From: Strix aluco
Taxonomy: Eukaryota; Chordata; Aves; Strigiformes; Strigidae
Reading direction: 5' to 3'
DNA length: 64,000 bases
Assembly: GCF_031877795.1 (NCBI RefSeq)
Contig: NC_133933.1
Coordinates: 5,144,632 to 5,208,631 of the forward strand
The first letter of the stretch is position 1; every line of letters starts with the position of its first letter. Both the position numbers and the translations under genes were made by a program. The notes beneath the pieces were generated by a model. The model did not search any database and was not told the origin of the DNA. It was given only the letters and a program-made list of their open reading frames with translations. Of this stretch, positions 59,911-64,000 are shown one piece after another.

Positions 59911-62900
59911 CAGCTCTGACAACAGAATATTCCTTCGAGGGAGCTGAAGGCAAGCAGTTCCTCATTCAGAGGAGATGCAGACCTGTCTGGGAAAAGGAGG
60001 GAAACAGCCTAACCCTCTTAACCCTTTGTCAAATGCAACATCATCAGGAAGATCTTCTTTGGGTCAGCCTACGTAAGGATAAGGCAAGACCCTATAAAGC
60101 TGTTACTCTCTCAGCCCTGCATCTATTAACAACGTCGAGGCTGTAAAAATCTCACGCCTCAGAGTCCACAGCCAAGAGCTGGGCTGAACCTCAAGCAGGC
60201 AGCCCAGCCAGGAGCCTCAACAGAATATGCCCACATGAAAACAGAGCACACTGTTCCTTTAGTCTTCATTTCGAGTAGCTCCTTCATTGCTCTTAGTGCC
60301 AGTAAACACTTCATTGCACATAAAGGAGAAGACACGAAAACAAATTTAACTATATTAGCAGCTTCCAGGAGAGACTCCCCCCGCCCCCCTCCCCATTCTG
60401 CCTTGGCACAAGCCAAGTCAGTAACCGAAGTCAAGACCTTCTCTGCGATGCAACTGCCACCCTCCTGCCAAATGATGAAGGACACAAAAGTACCGCTATC
60501 CAAACCATGCATACGCTTAAGCATCCAGTAAACCAGGCTGATCTCTGATCTGGCAAGCCTGCTGGAATAATGAGTATCCTGTGAATACATAATATGCTGA
60601 AGTTGCCATTGTGTGAAGTAAGTCCATGGTTTGTCTGGGAGCCGAGCAATGCTGAGTCTACTGCTGCTTCCTGTTGCTTGTCCTGTATTAGCATTATTTT
60701 TGGATAGGCCCCATTATGTTCTGTAATCCTCACTGCAGTCAGTATGGCCACACTATTGTTCTTGGTTAATATTAGCAGTCAATGCCTCTGTCTGGGTGGC
60801 CGGACTACAATGTATTCCAATCATAAAACTAGCATGCATTAACCAAACAATGTACTGGGATAGAGGGGGGAGACTTGGGGTCCTCCCTCCTCCCCCCTCC
60901 TTTAAAAAAAGAAAAAAGTATAGCATCTTCCCCCCCCCCCTTTTTTTTTTTCTTTCTTTTTAAACTAATGATTTTAAGTTATTTCAGCTACCAGGATGCT
61001 TCATACAACAACAGCATTTTAATCAGCACCTTATCTACTTACGGAGTTATTTTCTCACGGAGCCCCACTTCTCAAAGACTAGCAGGTAGGCCAAAATGTC
61101 AATGGTTGCTTTCAACCTTCCCCAACAAGCAGATTACCTGCTCTTATCAGTCCCCCTACCTGTTTAAAGCATCCCACTGATAATTAAATGCACCAGTTAC
61201 AAAAGGGTGGCAAGGTTAATAGAGAGAATACCTAGTAGCCAGCCAAGCAAAACAGTCAGGTTCACATAGAGCAAGCCTGAACAAGAAGCCTTTCTACTTA
61301 TTTACCTAAGTGCATAAGAACTGGGTTGAGCTGGTAAAGGACTCTGGATGTTTGACTATTTACAAACCACTTTAACCACTTCTATCCACATTTTACAGTT
61401 TCTTCTGAATACTACAAGAATAACGAGTGTAATTTATGCTGCAGAATAGTTACCACAGAACCATGAGCTCCACAGACTAACAGGAAACAAACGCAACAGC
61501 TTCTAGTTTTGACATCTTTCCCCATGTTCAGGCATATGGGTTACCAGATAAAATTATCAGAACTGTGTCAATTAACACAGAGAACTTCTATTCATCAGCA
61601 GAAACGCAAAGCCAAGTTTAGTTTGAATTTTCAAAACCAATCGTGTCGTTAGTATTATCTACACAGAAATACTTTTAAGAACTGTAGCTTAAGGTTTTTG
61701 CACATACTCCAGGGCATCAGCCTTAAGAACTGAAGCTGGAATAAGTGCCATGTACAATGATGAGTGCAAGCCTCGTGCATGGCACCTCACCTCACTTCAT
61801 TAGCTAAGGCCCAACTTTACTAGCTTCAGAACTAGTTTACTTCTATTCCAGCCTTCAGTCCACAATGAAGTGGTATGTTTCCTTGAGTATACTAGAATTT
61901 TAAGCATAAAGCATCAATTTTATGCAATTCATTTTCAGACACGCAGACTTCCAGCTGCATAAACAAGCTGACAGTGCTGGATGTATGCAGTCTGAGAAAG
62001 TTTAGGAATAAGCTCCAATGCCAGGCCCAATCCAGCTGCCACAGAAGCTAAACTGGAGCAGGCCTTTATTACAACAAGAACAAAAATCCTGGGAGCAGGC
62101 AGGACAAGGATTTATTTTTAGATATATTGTGGTAATACAGTCAAATGGATTTACCAGGAAGATGAAGTTCTGAACTGACTGGAACATAAATAACTCCTAA
62201 GAACATGTAAAAAGCCCAAACCCTCCAAATGGATGCATCACTTCTCTGCAGTCCTGGGAAAAAACCAGCCTTGTGGGTGCTAATTATGCTTCAGATGTCA
62301 CTTAGTACTCTCAGCTCCATTCTTGATAGTAATCCTAGGCAAAACATTGCACTTTGAGTGCTGAAGATTTATTCTTAAATTATTAGTCAACAATAAATGA
62401 CACAGTGGGGATTTGATTAATATGCATTTTGTTATAAAAATGTCTTCTGATCTGCCCGTGCTCCAAGATGACTTATTGGGCATTCTTTAAGAAAAGCTTG
62501 AACAATATCTAACATTCGCTTCTACAAGTTTTTAAAAAGTTAACTGGAAGGAAGGAAAAACAAAAAAATCAAAAAACAAACTTTAGTTTTATGGCAGTGA
62601 CCTACTGTTGTGTTTTGTTGTTTGGTTGTTTTTTTTTAAAAAAAGAGCAGTTGATATTTTTGTTTCAGATTCAAAAGGCTGTTACTTTAATATCAGCTGC
62701 AGATTAGTATTTTGGAAGCCTCTTGTGTTAAGACGGGGGAAAAAGTTCACGAAGCTTAAAAAACACTAAAGCTCTTTTATTATCTCTTTGTAGCCAGAAA
62801 AAACAATGCCTACCCAGAAAACATATTTTACGTCTTCAGGAACCAGTAGCAGTAAGATTTGTCATTAAAGAGGGGAAAGGCTGACTATTGTATTTTTTAG

Positions 62901-63456
62901 AGTAAGGTTGAAATAAGACATTCAAACCTCTTTTTAATTGTATTTCGTGCTAAAGTCATTTAGATGCTGGAGGCTTTTTTTCCACCTCAGTAGTTTCCTG
63001 ATGTGTTCATGCAATTGGCCCCAATATTAAATAATTACAAGGATCATAATTTCAGGATAAACAAGCTGTTTGAAATTGGAGCTATGCATACCAAAGGAAT
63101 TGCCAAGTTTGACCTCCTTCTTACTCACAGTCTCGCCAAACCCCCAAAAGATCTTTCTTTACATAAAAGCAAAGTTTAGTGCTAAGCTTTGCTTAGTTAA
63201 TTCATGCACAGCTCCCTTAAGGTATAGCACAAATCACACTTTGGCTTCTTTAAGAAAGGCAAGAGATTTGATTTATGTCAAAGAAGAGCATGTGTCTACC
63301 ACGAAACAAAACTTGTTGAGACAGACTTTGACAAGTGGAACATGGAAATTCTTTTGTTCTGTACTTTTCTATATGGCTTCACAAGCCAAGTTTGCCTGTC
63401 AAGAAAGTGACTGAAGTCTCAAAATGAACGCAGGAAGCGAGCCTATGTGTTGTGGG

Positions 63457-63459
63457 TTT

Positions 63460-63480
<21 letters not shown>
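63457..63480. repeat. T24 homopolymer in JAG1 intron 2
   Basis: Uninterrupted T run on the + strand followed by AAATC. Confidence 0.9.
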
Positions 63481-63491
<11 letters not shown>

Positions 63492-64000
63492 ACTATTGTT
63501 TCAGTTTACTGAAGAATTGCTAGCTACTGCAGGGGCAGCTTTCTGATGCACTCTAGTTCCTTTATGCTGGTCTGCTGCCCTGTTTCCTAGCAACTTGCTC
63601 AAACCTCCCATCACTTAAATTAATTTATGGCCCACCATCTCCACAGCCATTACTCACAGGGGTACATATCAGAACTGACAAGAGCAAACCACCTAAGTTA
63701 TTAATAAGACTCTGACACTGCAAATCTACATTACAACTACAAGCCAAATCTAACAATACATTTAAAACACACCATCCTCTCTTCTTCTTCTCCTGCATGA
63801 TGAATAAAGGCCTTTAATGCAATGTAACTATTTTTCACAAACGGCATAAGGGGGCAGCTTGACATGGGAAGAGATTTTTTTTTTTTTTAAAGTAGTCAAG
63901 GCAACAAGATTTCTTAATGTTACTGACTCAAGCTGGAACATCCAACAAAAACCTCCTTCAGACAGTAGAACACAAACAACACATATTCAGAGATGAGCAT

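Larger units (their letters stand above)
55995..64000 (-). other. JAG1: JAG1 intron 2 (5' part outside window)
   Basis: At least 8 kb. No exon 2 sequence (the FELEILSMQN and CCGGARNPGDRKC segments expected from the family) was found. It contains several A/T homopolymers (57359-57399, 63457-63480), a polypyrimidine stretch near 60930-60960 and a GC-richer patch at about 59420-59910. Developmental enhancers are common in such large 5' introns, but none can be proven here. Confidence 0.7.

Noticed and set aside
60159..60590. 143-codon open frame in JAG1 intron 2
   Set aside because: I tested whether it could be JAG1 exon 2; it lacks the C2-like module motifs, so it is taken as chance.

Overview
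The window is nuclear DNA from a bird. It has vertebrate-style split genes with GT-AG introns and long AT-rich introns. It also carries 5'-truncated CR1 retrotransposon 3' ends, two of them from one young-looking subfamily. No prokaryotic gene organisation, CRISPR array, tRNA or rRNA was seen. Gene identities rest on reading the translated exons against the vertebrate proteins as I remember them; no search was run.

Two genes lie tail to tail. On the + strand are the last three coding exons of SLX4IP (8293-8381, 21194-21303, 22799-23615), whose reading frame joins without a break. Its earlier exons were not found and should lie to the left of base 1. On the - strand is almost all of JAG1 (Jagged1, a Notch ligand). 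I placed 24 exons, corresponding to human exons 3-26, from 55994 down to the stop codon at 33723-33721. They encode 1090 residues. Every splice phase closes, and the exon lengths match my memory of the human gene (52, 255, 61, 131, 120, 114, 114, 114, 47, 174, 151, 165 and so on). The only difference found is one extra codon, in exon 23. Exons 1-2 (signal peptide and most of the C2-like N-terminal module) and the promoter lie beyond base 64000.

Layout: 1-8292 SLX4IP intron; 8293-23615 SLX4IP coding exons and introns; 23616 to about 24.6 kb SLX4IP 3' UTR; about 24.6-31.75 kb intergenic, with a G-quadruplex-type tract and a CR1 element; about 31.75-33.72 kb JAG1 3' UTR with a proximal and a distal poly(A) signal; 33.7-45.3 kb a dense cluster of JAG1 exons 26 to 6 with mostly short introns; 45.3-56 kb exons 5, 4 and 3 separated by larger introns; 55,995-64,000 part of intron 2, including a GC- and CpG-richer patch near 59.4-59.9 kb with an E-box and several CRE-like half sites.

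The two genes do unrelated jobs: SLX4IP acts in DNA repair and telomere maintenance through SLX4-XPF, JAG1 in cell-cell Notch signalling. Their neighbourhood matches the human 20p12 arrangement, so it reflects conserved synteny rather than a functional unit. I found no previously undescribed gene system. The better leads are regulatory: the gain or loss of miRNA sites in the JAG1 3' UTR, a CR1 inserted just upstream of a JAG1 splice acceptor, the G4 tract between the convergent genes, and the CpG-rich patch in intron 2.
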